Source of the DNA: a virus
Virus record (IMG/VR): IMGVR_UViG_3300050821_011222
Coordinates: 1-28,384 of that record
Reading direction: 5' to 3' (one strand)
DNA length: 28,384 nucleotides
The translations under genes were made by a program, and so were the position numbers. Each line of letters begins with the position of its first letter. Positions within the stretch are counted from its first letter, which is position 1. The notes under the pieces were generated by a model that saw only the letters and a program-made list of their open reading frames with translations, did not search any database and had not been told where the DNA came from. Positions 21,179 through 27,714 of the stretch are shown one piece after another.

Positions 21179-21351
21179 GGTTCTCCCGACATACGTCCTG
21201 CAACCGCGCCGCACGGGTTGCCGTTGATCGTGTTCCGGCACTCCCTTTGCGGCTCGTGGGAGTGGACCATCGCGGCGATGACGCCGAGGGCGGCCATCGC
21301 GAGAATCAGGCGGAAGATCGCGCTCCAGGTCCAGCCGGACAAATGTTTCAC
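21175..21351 (-). CDS. 58-residue membrane protein with two outer cysteines
   Basis: The GTG at 21351 overlaps the preceding stop as GTGA. A basic-aromatic head (KHLSGWTW) leads into one hydrophobic helix (residues 9-29, SAIFRLILAMAALGVIAAMV). A 28-residue polar tail with two cysteines (ECRNTINGNPCGAV) follows, which could form a disulphide outside the cytoplasm. Coupled on both sides. Confidence 0.65.
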   Translation of the reverse strand: MKHLSGWTWSAIFRLILAMAALGVIAAMVHSHEPQRECRNTINGNPCGAVAGRMSGEP

Positions 21352-21839
21352 GGGAAACTCTCCGCGATCTTGGGGAGGCCATTGAATGCTTCGACGCAAG
21401 AACGGCTGCCTTCAAGGTCAAGGGTTGGGGGCTCCAGCGCCTTTAGGCCTTCCTCCGGGAAGGCGACGCCAAAAGCGACCATCGCATCGGCGATATATCG
21501 GATGACAAGCCAGCCGCTCGTAGGGGTGCTGTAGCAGGCCTCTTTCGCGCCCCAGGCCAGTTGCCCAAGGCAATGCGAGACCGGGTCCGTTTCCTGCCCG
21601 CCGATTCCCCAGCCTTTGTGATCGAAGCACCAATGCGAAACGGCCACGCATCGCCCAGGCGACCGCTGCCCGGCCCTCCATTCCGCAGCCCATTCGAGCC
21701 ATTTTCCGGAATGCTCTTGATAAAAGGGTGTCGACAGCTTGGGGATGATCTGGTCAAGCGCATAGTCCAATAACGCTACCACGCGCGGGTTTGGATTTAC
21801 TCTCATCGCGTCGAGTTTTTCTCTCATTTTTTGGCTCAT
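21348..21839 (-). CDS. Helical hypothetical protein (163 aa)
   Basis: The ATG at 21839 overlaps the preceding stop as ATGA; the longer open frame is shadow. MSQKMREKLDAMRVNPNPRVVALLDYALDQIIPKLS starts a helical protein whose centre (SHCLGQLAWGAKEACYSTPTSGWLVIRYIADAMVAFGVAFPEE) reads like two packed helices with a conserved AWGAKEAC. No family recognised. The AT-richer DNA of 20945-22042 suggests this cluster was acquired together. Confidence 0.72.
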   Translation of the reverse strand: MSQKMREKLDAMRVNPNPRVVALLDYALDQIIPKLSTPFYQEHSGKWLEWAAEWRAGQRSPGRCVAVSHWCFDHKGWGIGGQETDPVSHCLGQLAWGAKEACYSTPTSGWLVIRYIADAMVAFGVAFPEEGLKALEPPTLDLEGSRSCVEAFNGLPKIAESFP

Positions 21840-22042
21840 TGCTTTCGGAAGACTTGGACGCCCGAAGCGAACGGCGGGTCCAGGCTTTCGAGAATCCGCG
21901 CCATCTCGTCGGTGCGTATTTCCGCCGAGAATGCGGTGATCTGGAAGTGACATCCGGGATTTGCGGCGTCGAAATCCCTGATGTGTTGCAGCCATGCTTG
22001 CGCCAGCTCGTCGGGCAACTCGGCCTTGATCTGTACCATCAT
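21836..22042 (-). CDS. Small hypothetical protein (68 aa)
   Basis: Starts ATGATG at 22042, six bases after the previous stop. MVQIKAELPDELAQAWLQHIRDFDAANPGCHFQITAFSAEIRTDEMARILESLDPPF has a beta-alpha-beta-alpha look, like a small ferredoxin-type or DNA-binding unit. Not recognised. Confidence 0.7.
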   Translation of the reverse strand: MMVQIKAELPDELAQAWLQHIRDFDAANPGCHFQITAFSAEIRTDEMARILESLDPPFASGVQVFRKQ

Positions 22043-22048
22043 TTGCGC

Positions 22049-22177
22049 TCACCAGAACTTGTAGATGAAGTGGAAGGCGACGTAGCCGACGCCGCCGAAG
22101 AACGCGACCGCGAAGATGCCGACCGTCCAGATGATCCGGTTCTCGATCTGCTCGGTAGTCGCTGGCTTGCGCGTCAT
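22049..22177 (-). CDS. 42-residue membrane protein
   Basis: The ATG at 22177 overlaps the previous stop as ATGA. The polar head (TRKPATTEQIENR) is followed by one hydrophobic helix (residues 15-37, IIWTVGIFAVAFFGGVGYVAFHF) ending IYKFW. Aromatic residues cluster at the end as in many small inner-membrane proteins. Function unknown. Confidence 0.65.
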   Translation of the reverse strand: MTRKPATTEQIENRIIWTVGIFAVAFFGGVGYVAFHFIYKFW

Positions 22178-22578
22178 GTCGGGGTTTCCCTGACCGGCGG
22201 CGGCCGCTCGAAGACCCACACGCGCTCCAGTACGGTCCCGCCGGTCCAGTCCCATTGGCCCATGTAGCCCTCGTAGCCGGAATACCGGATGCAGCTGGCG
22301 CGGTTGATGCGGGAGAAGCGGACCTCGTGCGGCTTCGGGGGCGCGTCGCCCTGAGCGACCCGCTCCATGACCGCGGCCTTGCACGCCTCCAGCGTCTCGA
22401 ACCGCCCGTCGGTTCCCTCGGCCCAGTAGCCGCCGTACATCTCCCAGCCCCAGACCAGCTTCTGCTGCGGCGGGATCGGAACGACGTCTGGAGGGCCCGG
22501 CAGCAGGACGGCAGCGGCGACCCCCATGATCGCGCCTGCGGCCATGCCGGCTACGCCGACGAGCAGCCTCGGTACCAT
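22174..22578 (-). CDS. Membrane-anchored hypothetical protein (134 aa)
   Basis: Start set at ATG 22578, with GGAGGAAAA upstream; a GTG at 22596 is possible and adds six residues. Residues 1-27 (MVPRLLVGVAGMAAGAIMGV, then AAVLLPG) form a signal anchor. The rest (LVWGWEMYGGYWAEGTDGRFETLEACKAAVMERVAQG, ASCIRYSGYEGYMGQWDWTGG) is tryptophan-rich with two cysteines, suggesting an exported small domain of the type that pairs an xxWxxC-helix with a C-terminal strand. Lies just downstream of TerL. Confidence 0.68.
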   Translation of the reverse strand: MVPRLLVGVAGMAAGAIMGVAAAVLLPGPPDVVPIPPQQKLVWGWEMYGGYWAEGTDGRFETLEACKAAVMERVAQGDAPPKPHEVRFSRINRASCIRYSGYEGYMGQWDWTGGTVLERVWVFERPPPVRETPT

Positions 22579-22643
22579 GGGGGGATTTTCCTCCACTTGA
22601 AAAACTTGATTCCTTCCGTGCTCCGAAATTCAACCGCCGTCAA
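22551..22643 (-). CDS. Possible 30-residue peptide with IKFFK motif
   Basis: TTG 22643 overlaps the TerL stop as TTGA. The frame reads TAVEFRSTEGIKFFKWRKIPPWYRGCSSA and overlaps the next gene. The GIKFFK part is encoded by the 17-bp repeat also found at 26049-26065. It could equally be noise in a leader; kept because the same peptide recurs. Confidence 0.3.
   Translation of the reverse strand: MTAVEFRSTEGIKFFKWRKIPPWYRGCSSA
22597..22613. repeat. 17-bp exact repeat, copy 1 (TTGAAAAACTTGATTCC)
   Basis: Identical to 26049-26065. On the minus strand both copies encode G/I-K-F-F-K in the frame noted and lie just upstream of the start of the next minus-strand gene. Confidence 0.7.
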
Positions 22644-24334
22644 CGCCCCCGCCGGCGGCGCATGCCGCGCTGCCGGATCAGCGCGACGAGCTCCTGCGTA
22701 TACTCCGCCGGCGGCGCGTCCTTCGGGGCGAAGCGGATCATGCAGGCGTCCGCCAGGTTGGGGCTCTTCGTCTTCGGCGGCTTCTTGTTGATCACCATCT
22801 TGCCGACCCCGTTCGGGGCGAACGTCGGCTGGCTGAGCTCGGCGACCAGTTTCCTGTGGTTCGGGCACTTCGAGGAGATCGAGACGATCTCGTCCGGCGA
22901 ACATTTGACGCCGTCGACTATCCATCGGTGCGTCTTCTGGAACCGCCGCCGCAGCGCCCACCAGCCCTGCGCCTTGCGGTTCAAGAAATAGTCCTTGTTC
23001 AACCGACCTTTGTCGCCGTCGCGGCCGATGGTGCCGTCGACGATACCGTCCGGGTCGACCACGCCCTCCGAGCTGCGGAAGCCGACGGCGTAGATCGGCT
23101 TGGCGCCGAGGGCGCGGCGGTTCTCGTTGATGACGCGGGCGTCGCCGCGTACCCCGGCGCCGAGCCCGTCCGAATCGTAGTCGAAGGCCGGGTATCCGTG
23201 CAGGTCGCAGAAGTCGAACGCCCGCTGCACGGTGTCGAAGATGTCGGCGCCCTTGCCGCTCCACTCCTCGCTGCCCTCGATCAGGATGCCGCGCGACCGG
23301 CAGATCGCGTTCTTGTCGATGCCCTCGTCGGCCACGTCGAGCGACATGCCCCGTGCGCCGGTGAGTTCGACGTTCAGCCTTACATGGGCGTCGATCGCGC
23401 TCTCCACCCACACGCCCGGAATGACGATGCCCTCGACCGACGCGGAGTAATTGCAGTCGACCTCCTGCGCGATCGTGACCGGGTCCATGCCCTTGCCGCC
23501 CTGATCCTCCGGGAGCGGCAGCTTGTCGTACCACTCCTGGTCCTTCCTCGGGTCGTCGCGCCAGTGGAACAAAAAAACGTCGATCTTGCCGCTCCAGCGG
23601 TTTTCCGCGAACTTGTTGTTGCGCCCGTTCACCGACGACAGGTCGATGCGGCAGTTGGTCGTGAACGAAAGCGCGTGCTCTACGCTTTCCGCGTTCTCCA
23701 GGTAGGATGCTTCGTCGACGAAATAGATCGACTCACGATCGCCCCGTCCGATCTGGTCGCCGCCCTCGCCGATGATGATCGAGCCGGTCTCCGGGAACAT
23801 CAGCCGCATGTAGGGGGCGTCGCGCTGCTCGACCCATCCGGCGCGGAACTCCTCCGGCAGGTACTTCATGAACATCCGCGCCTTCGGCAGCAGCGGCTTC
23901 ATCGTGTCGAGCTTGTCTACGTAGTCGACGAGGCGGGAGCCGTAGCCGATGGCGAGGCTGTCGTTGAAGATGCAGAGCGTGCAGCCGAGCGCGGTGGAGA
24001 GCCAGGACAGGCCCATGTCGCGCGACTTCTCCGTCAGCCCGCGCTGCCGGGCGCGCCAGTGTCCGATGACCCAGTCCACCCATTCCCGCTGCCGGTCGAA
24101 CAACACGAACGGGATCACCGTCGGCAGGCCGATGTCGGCGTTGCGGGGGTCGAAGGTTACCCCGAAGTCGCTTATGAAGTCCGCCGGATGCTCGCGGTAG
24201 TGATCCTTGAGGTCGTCGAGCGTGGTGCGCGTCGCCCCGGCGGCGATCTCCTTGTCGACCTGCGCGCGCAGCAGCTCGAGCGATTGGCGGCGCTGCCAGA
24301 AGATTTCCTCATAATCGGGGTTTTTCCAATCCAC
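22640..24334 (-). CDS. terL: Terminase large subunit (564 aa)
   Basis: DNA-packaging motor ATPase and nuclease. Start set at the GTG at 24334 (VDWKNPDYEEIFWQRR), one base after the upstream stop; the longer frame is cysteine/arginine-rich shadow. The Walker A-like motif is KSRDMGLS (103-110), a deviant form seen in many phage TerL proteins. Walker B is SIYFVDEAS (202-210, D207, E208). The coupling motif is SSVNG (233-237). The RuvC-like nuclease acidic residues are D333 (SLDVADEG), the 385-389 DYDSD cluster and D529 (NLADA). Length is normal. TerS-like and a 66-residue gene precede it, forming the packaging operon. Confidence 0.95.
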   Translation of the reverse strand: MDWKNPDYEEIFWQRRQSLELLRAQVDKEIAAGATRTTLDDLKDHYREHPADFISDFGVTFDPRNADIGLPTVIPFVLFDRQREWVDWVIGHWRARQRGLTEKSRDMGLSWLSTALGCTLCIFNDSLAIGYGSRLVDYVDKLDTMKPLLPKARMFMKYLPEEFRAGWVEQRDAPYMRLMFPETGSIIIGEGGDQIGRGDRESIYFVDEASYLENAESVEHALSFTTNCRIDLSSVNGRNNKFAENRWSGKIDVFLFHWRDDPRKDQEWYDKLPLPEDQGGKGMDPVTIAQEVDCNYSASVEGIVIPGVWVESAIDAHVRLNVELTGARGMSLDVADEGIDKNAICRSRGILIEGSEEWSGKGADIFDTVQRAFDFCDLHGYPAFDYDSDGLGAGVRGDARVINENRRALGAKPIYAVGFRSSEGVVDPDGIVDGTIGRDGDKGRLNKDYFLNRKAQGWWALRRRFQKTHRWIVDGVKCSPDEIVSISSKCPNHRKLVAELSQPTFAPNGVGKMVINKKPPKTKSPNLADACMIRFAPKDAPPAEYTQELVALIRQRGMRRRRGR

Positions 24335-24335
24335 G

Positions 24336-24536
24336 TCACTGCGCCCGCCGGCGCCCGAGCTTGCCTGTAGATTTGCCGTCAACTTTGATGAGCATCTGCG
24401 CCGCGATGCGCTCTGCAGCCCGTTCAACGTCGACCTTGAACCCGAGCCGGTGCAGGAAGCCATACCAGCGCAGCAGCGCCTTCGCGCGCCAGCCGATCTG
24501 CAGCCCAAGATTCATCATGATCTCGTTCGGCGCCAT
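24336..24536 (-). CDS. 66-residue protein between the terminase genes
   Basis: The ATG overlaps the TerS-like stop as TAATG, and its stop is one base before the TerL start, so it is an integral part of the packaging operon. MAPNEIMMNLGLQIGWRAKALLRWYGFLHRLGFKVDVERAAERIAAQML is helical and basic with a KLGRRRAQ end. Perhaps a packaging accessory protein, by position only. Confidence 0.65.
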   Translation of the reverse strand: MAPNEIMMNLGLQIGWRAKALLRWYGFLHRLGFKVDVERAAERIAAQMLIKVDGKSTGKLGRRRAQ

Positions 24537-25069
24537 TACGCGCTCCTCTTCGACGGCGGCGGCAACACCTTCTGCCGAGGCGCCAGCATGAACTGCTGGT
24601 AGGCCCGCGACGCCGCCGTGGCGCTGCCGAGGCGCACGACCTTCTGCGGGCCGTCTTGATGGACCGGCATGTCCGGCGGCGGCGGAACGTAAAGCTGCGC
24701 CTTCAGGCGCGGGTCCTGGAAGTCGGCCGCGCTGTCGCAGACCTTGTGCAGCAGCTGCAGCCAGCGCTCATAGCGGTCCCACATCGCCGGGCTGAAGGCG
24801 TCGGTCCCCGGCGCCATCGTCAGCGCCACCTGCTGGAACTGCGCGACGTGGCCCTTGACGACCGGGATCAGGTCGATGAGCTCGTCCTTGGCCCGCACCC
24901 GCCGCGTTACCGGCTGGAGCGCGGCGTCGCGGAGCTTCGGGTTGGCCTCAATGATGGCCTCGACCTTCTCGGCGACCTTCGCGTCGAGCAGCTTGGCGAC
25001 GGTCGCCTTGTTGGGCGTGCCCTTCTGGCGGCCGCCGCGGCGTTCTCCCGGCTGTGATCTCTGCGGCAT
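24536..25069 (-). CDS. Terminase small subunit candidate (177 aa)
   Basis: Begins with GERRGGRQKGTPNKATVAKLL, the GGRxKGTPNK pattern common in phage proteins next to terminase genes, followed by a helical core (EKVEAIIEANPKLRDAAL, DELIDLIPVVKGHVAQFQQVAL, PAMWDRYERWLQLLHKVCDSAADF). The C-terminal 45 residues are proline-rich (LYVPPPPDMPVHQDG) and may contact TerL. Small subunits recognise packaging sites and regulate the motor. Position immediately before TerL and a terminator just upstream make it the first gene of the packaging unit. The pattern is also found in DUF5681 proteins, so the role is probable but not certain. Confidence 0.68.
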   Translation of the reverse strand: MPQRSQPGERRGGRQKGTPNKATVAKLLDAKVAEKVEAIIEANPKLRDAALQPVTRRVRAKDELIDLIPVVKGHVAQFQQVALTMAPGTDAFSPAMWDRYERWLQLLHKVCDSAADFQDPRLKAQLYVPPPPDMPVHQDGPQKVVRLGSATAASRAYQQFMLAPRQKVLPPPSKRSA

Positions 25070-25120
25070 CAGGTGCGGCTATCTTCGGAGCTTATCGTCG
25101 CTACTTTAGCGGGGCGCCGC

Positions 25121-25158
25121 GCAAAAGGAAACCGCCGGCGGCGGGGAGCCGTCGGCGG
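25121..25158 (-). terminator. Rho-independent terminator before the packaging operon
   Basis: An 11-pair stem with one mismatch (25132-25142 with 25148-25158, five-base loop) is followed on the minus strand by TTTCCTTTT. It separates the 28384-25267 transcription unit from the terminase genes. A second, weaker hairpin (AAGGG/CCCTT, 25203-25218, then TTTGTTTG) lies upstream of it. The remainder of 25070-25266 shows no gene. Confidence 0.7.
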
Positions 25159-25266
25159 CGCTTCTCATCGCGGAGGGGCGTCCGCTACTGATGTCGCAAA
25201 CAAAGGGGGCAAGCCCTTCTAGCCCGCCGTTCATCGCACAGGTCGGGCGGATTCGCAACGGAAATT

Positions 25267-25800
25267 TCAGTTGTCGAGCACCGCCGCGAACAACTTGTCC
25301 TCTACGACGGCCTCGATGATCACCTGCAGGAGTACCTCTACGGTCATCTTGCGATCGTGCGCCTCGGACTTCAGGAACTGCTCAATGTCTGGCGCAAACG
25401 TCAGGGCGCGCTCGTTGCGCCGCTGCAAGGCCGCGCGCAGCTTGCCGGTCATCTCGTCGAGTTCGCGCTGGAGCGCGGCTACGCGGCGGTCATCAGCTCG
25501 CGTCTCAAGGCGCTTCCGCAAGTCGGCTATTTCGTTTCGAAGCGCCCTGATCTCCAACGCCTGCCGGTCGCGCTGCTCCGCCCGTTGCGCCTGAAGCTCG
25601 CGTCCCGACGGTCCCTTGAGCCCGCGCTCGACGATGTCGGCCATCATGTCGACGGGCGTCTTGCCCTCGGCCGCCGCCTGCGCGACCAAGCGTTCGGCCA
25701 GTTCGCCGGTCAGCTTGGTCGTCGTCTCGATCTCCAGTATCTCTTCGGCGACGGGCGTGCCGAGCAACGGATCGATGTGGCGCAGGTGCGGCTCGGTCAT
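25267..25800 (-). CDS. Coiled-coil protein with RHH-like ends (177 aa)
   Basis: Start at ATG 25800, overlapping the preceding stop as ATGA. Residues 20-60 (EILEIETTTKLTGELAERLV, then AEGKTPVDMMADIVERGL) resemble a ribbon-helix-helix DNA-binding unit. Residues 62-130 form a long coiled coil (LQAQRAEQRDRQALEIRALR, NEIADLRKRLETRADDRR). Residues 140-175 (FAPDIEQFLKSEAHDRKMTV, then LLQVIIEAVVEDKLF) again look like strand-helix-helix. A dimeric DNA-binding or regulatory protein is plausible. Last gene before the terminator. Confidence 0.7.
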   Translation of the reverse strand: MTEPHLRHIDPLLGTPVAEEILEIETTTKLTGELAERLVAQAAAEGKTPVDMMADIVERGLKGPSGRELQAQRAEQRDRQALEIRALRNEIADLRKRLETRADDRRVAALQRELDEMTGKLRAALQRRNERALTFAPDIEQFLKSEAHDRKMTVEVLLQVIIEAVVEDKLFAAVLDN

Positions 25801-26039
25801 ATCGGCTGGCCTGTGCCCTTGGCGCCGGGCTCGTCCGCCCACTCGAACTCGAAGAGCAGCTCGGTACGCGGCTTGCAGGACAGGACCTCGGTCGCCCCGC
25901 GCATCTCGGCGTGCGCGGCGTCGAGGCAGGCGACCAGCGTACGGTAGGAGTGGGTTCTCGCCGGGCTTCCGGCCGTCGCGACGCAGCCGCCAGCGTGCAT
26001 CGCGCAGATGACCCAGACGAGGACGGTAGTGACGGTCAT
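25797..26039 (-). CDS. Small exported or membrane protein with cysteines (80 aa)
   Basis: The N-terminus (MTVTTVLVWVICAMHAGGCVATAG) is a signal-anchor-like hydrophobic stretch. The body (SYRTLVACLDAAHAEMRGATEVLSCKPRTELLFEFEW) has a pair of cysteines around a helix. Resembles in outline other small exported phage proteins such as that at 22174. The ATG overlaps the IKFFK gene stop. Confidence 0.65.
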   Translation of the reverse strand: MTVTTVLVWVICAMHAGGCVATAGSPARTHSYRTLVACLDAAHAEMRGATEVLSCKPRTELLFEFEWADEPGAKGTGQPI

Positions 26040-26158
26040 TTGGCCCCTTTGAAAAACTTGATTCCCAATCCTACGCCGCCAGCACGTCCCGCGCCACGTC
26101 CCCTGGCGTAGATGCCGGCCGAATCAGCCTCATCGTACTGGCCTCGGCTTCTTGCCAC
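26036..26158 (-). CDS. 40-residue glycine/arginine-rich protein ending IKFFKGAK
   Basis: GTG 26158 lies inside the end of the preceding gene (29-bp overlap) and the stop overlaps the next ATG as ATGA. The frame reads ARSRGQYDEADSAGIYARGR, then GAGRAGGVGLGIKFFKGAK. A glycine/arginine-rich middle and a hydrophobic-basic end suggest a nucleic-acid-binding peptide. It fills the only gap in the operon, and its end is encoded by the 17-bp repeat. Tentative. Confidence 0.45.
   Translation of the reverse strand: MARSRGQYDEADSAGIYARGRGAGRAGGVGLGIKFFKGAK
26049..26065. repeat. 17-bp exact repeat, copy 2 (TTGAAAAACTTGATTCC)
   Basis: Same sequence as 22597-22613. Both copies lie upstream of a minus-strand start and encode IKFFK. 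Confidence 0.7.
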
Positions 26159-26465
26159 GCATCATGCGCCGGCGCCAAGCCGCCGCGAACTCTTCGATCA
26201 TCTCGACCGAGGCGTCGAGGTTGTCAAAGTAATCGTCGAAGACGTCGTCAATCATCGCCTCCAGTGCTCGGGGATCAACGCCGCGCTGCGCGATCTGGCC
26301 GAGCCACAACATGCAGGATTCGAATACGTCCGTTTCGTGCTGCAACGCGCGTAGCGCCCGCACGCTCTCGGTAAGCCGCGGCGCCGCTTTCTTCTTCGGC
26401 GGCGCCGGGCGCTTGTAGGACGCCGGGGTCGGCCGCGGCTTGAACTTGATGATCTTCGCGCTCAC
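26130..26465 (-). CDS. Hypothetical protein (111 aa)
   Basis: GTG 26465 (SAKIIKFKPRPTPASYKRPAPPKKKAAPRL) overlaps the preceding stop as GTGA and gives a sensible start. A basic proline/lysine head precedes a helical body (SVRALRALQHETDVFESCMLWLGQIAQRGVDPRALEAMIDDVFDDYFDNLDASVEMIEEFAAAWRR). The basic head could bind nucleic acid. Not recognised. Confidence 0.68.
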   Translation of the reverse strand: MSAKIIKFKPRPTPASYKRPAPPKKKAAPRLTESVRALRALQHETDVFESCMLWLGQIAQRGVDPRALEAMIDDVFDDYFDNLDASVEMIEEFAAAWRRRMMRGKKPRPVR

Positions 26466-27220
26466 AGCATCGCCGCCTGCGGTTGGGGCTCCAGCAGCGT
26501 CTTCGGCAGCCACTTCGGCGCGTCGGCACGTATCTGCTTGTAGACTACCGGGTGCTGGCGCTTGAAGCTGGGGAAGTGTTTATCCTTCACGTAGCGGCCG
26601 TCCTCGACCTTGAGCCAGCCCTGCACTACCCAACGGCGGTGGTCGACGCGGTGGTGCGCGAAGTCGCGGCGGGTCAGATGTTTCCGCAGCTCGAGCGTGA
26701 CGGCGAGCTTGATCGCCTTGATCTTCCAGTCGGTAAGCTGGAGCGGGGACGGCGCGCCGGCGGCGACGTCCGGCACATATTCCGGGAGCCGGTGGCGCTG
26801 AACCGTCGCGGTCTCGTGCCAATCTCCCTCGCTGTATCTGTCGCCGCGTGTCGGAAGTCTCGGGCGAAACGTCCAGCCCCCGCCGACAGCGCCGACCTTG
26901 ATGACGTTGAGGCCGAGGTAGTCGCATATCTTGCCGAATCCCTTGTCTTCCGCTTCCGGCACCAGGACGGCGCGGCAGTCGGGGTTCGGGCCGGCGACGG
27001 TATAGCTCCAGCCGCCCTCGATCGCTTGGTTGATGACGTCGACGCCGAACCGCAGCTTGGCCTGTACGCCGATCTGGAAGCCGTCGACCTTGCGTACCAG
27101 CAGGACATCCCAATTCCCCGTCTCTGCGTATGCGATCCAATCCAGACCGATCGCGGCGATGAAGGCCGCGCAGAGGGCGGCCTCGGTGGGGAAGGGTTTC
27201 GGCTTCTTAGTAGCCGGCAT
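26462..27220 (-). CDS. Possible PD-(D/E)XK-like nuclease or DNA-interacting protein (252 aa)
   Basis: The N-terminal part (EAALCAAFIAAIGLDWIAYAETGNWDVLLVRK, then FQIGVQAKLRFG) has the layout of a PD-(D/E)XK nuclease: helix with E33, then WD (D38), then Q-x-K (Q53, K55) on a strand. Here glutamine would replace the second acidic residue. The next 100 residues include LVPEAEDKGFGKICDYLGLNVIKVG, reminiscent of Holliday-resolvase or restriction folds. The C-terminal 90 residues (KLAVTLELRKHLTRRDFAHHRVDHRRWVVQGWL, RYVKDKHFPSFKRQHPVVYKQI) look like a separate helical domain. No database check possible. Confidence 0.6.
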   Translation of the reverse strand: MPATKKPKPFPTEAALCAAFIAAIGLDWIAYAETGNWDVLLVRKVDGFQIGVQAKLRFGVDVINQAIEGGWSYTVAGPNPDCRAVLVPEAEDKGFGKICDYLGLNVIKVGAVGGGWTFRPRLPTRGDRYSEGDWHETATVQRHRLPEYVPDVAAGAPSPLQLTDWKIKAIKLAVTLELRKHLTRRDFAHHRVDHRRWVVQGWLKVEDGRYVKDKHFPSFKRQHPVVYKQIRADAPKWLPKTLLEPQPQAAML

Positions 27221-27232
27221 GTTTTACCTCAG

Positions 27233-27331
27233 TTAGTCGGCTTCTCTGAGTGCGGCGATTATAGTTGGAGCCACGACAAACAGAATGAAAGCCCAAACCG
27301 GAGAAAGGGCAAGGATCATAGCCGCGCTCAC
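27233..27331 (-). CDS. 32-residue membrane peptide
   Basis: GTG 27331 overlaps the MazG-like stop as GTGA. SAAMILALSPVWAFILFVVAPTIIAALREAD is one hydrophobic helix (residues 5-27) with an acidic end. The overlap and the gap it fills before the ATG at 27220 support it. An ATG four codons on is the alternative start. Confidence 0.5.
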   Translation of the reverse strand: MSAAMILALSPVWAFILFVVAPTIIAALREAD

Positions 27332-27678
27332 AACACGTCCTGCGCTTGGGGCGCGTGTTCCGCGTCTGGGTGTGGCGGCTCTGTTTGCATGTAGCGCGCA
27401 AGCTGTGCCAGCTTCTTTCGGCGTAAGTCGATCAAGGCTATTGTTGGCGATAGCCCAGCTTCTTCGGCCAGTGTTAGCATCGTGCGCAGGTCGCCAATTT
27501 CTTCCGCTAGGCGATAGGCATTCGTCCGGGTCAATCCGGGCTGTATTTCATCGCGGCCAAATCGCAGTAGCTTTGTGGCCCGCTTTTGTACTTCCGCGCA
27601 TTCCTCAATGAGGATCGTCAAAAGCTCGCGCTCATAAGGCGTCGGCAGCGGACACGGCGTGATGTATCGGTCTGTCAT
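27328..27678 (-). CDS. MazG-like nucleotide pyrophosphohydrolase (116 aa)
   Basis: LIEECAEVQKRATKLLRFG (E25, E26, E29) and RLAEEIGDLRTML (E60, D63) give the EExxE...ExxD magnesium site of the all-alpha NTP pyrophosphohydrolases. Phage MazG-like enzymes hydrolyse dNTPs or NTPs, and some have been linked to alarmone levels. Here the loop between the two motifs (RDEIQPGLTRTNAY) is typical of the phage short form. The C-terminal tail (PPHPDAEHAPQAQDVL) is polar and likely disordered. Confidence 0.82.
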   Translation of the reverse strand: MTDRYITPCPLPTPYERELLTILIEECAEVQKRATKLLRFGRDEIQPGLTRTNAYRLAEEIGDLRTMLTLAEEAGLSPTIALIDLRRKKLAQLARYMQTEPPHPDAEHAPQAQDVL

Positions 27679-27714
27679 TATGGTCCCTGTTAAGCAGAAG
27701 CAAGCGCGCGCTTT

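Noticed and set aside
22856-24370. Plus-strand 504-residue open frame
   Set aside because: Antisense to TerL, which has all expected motifs.
27207-27401. 64-residue minus-strand frame (MRATCKQSRHTQ...)
   Set aside because: Overlaps the MazG-like gene end and the coupled membrane peptide in another frame; arginine/cysteine-rich shadow character.
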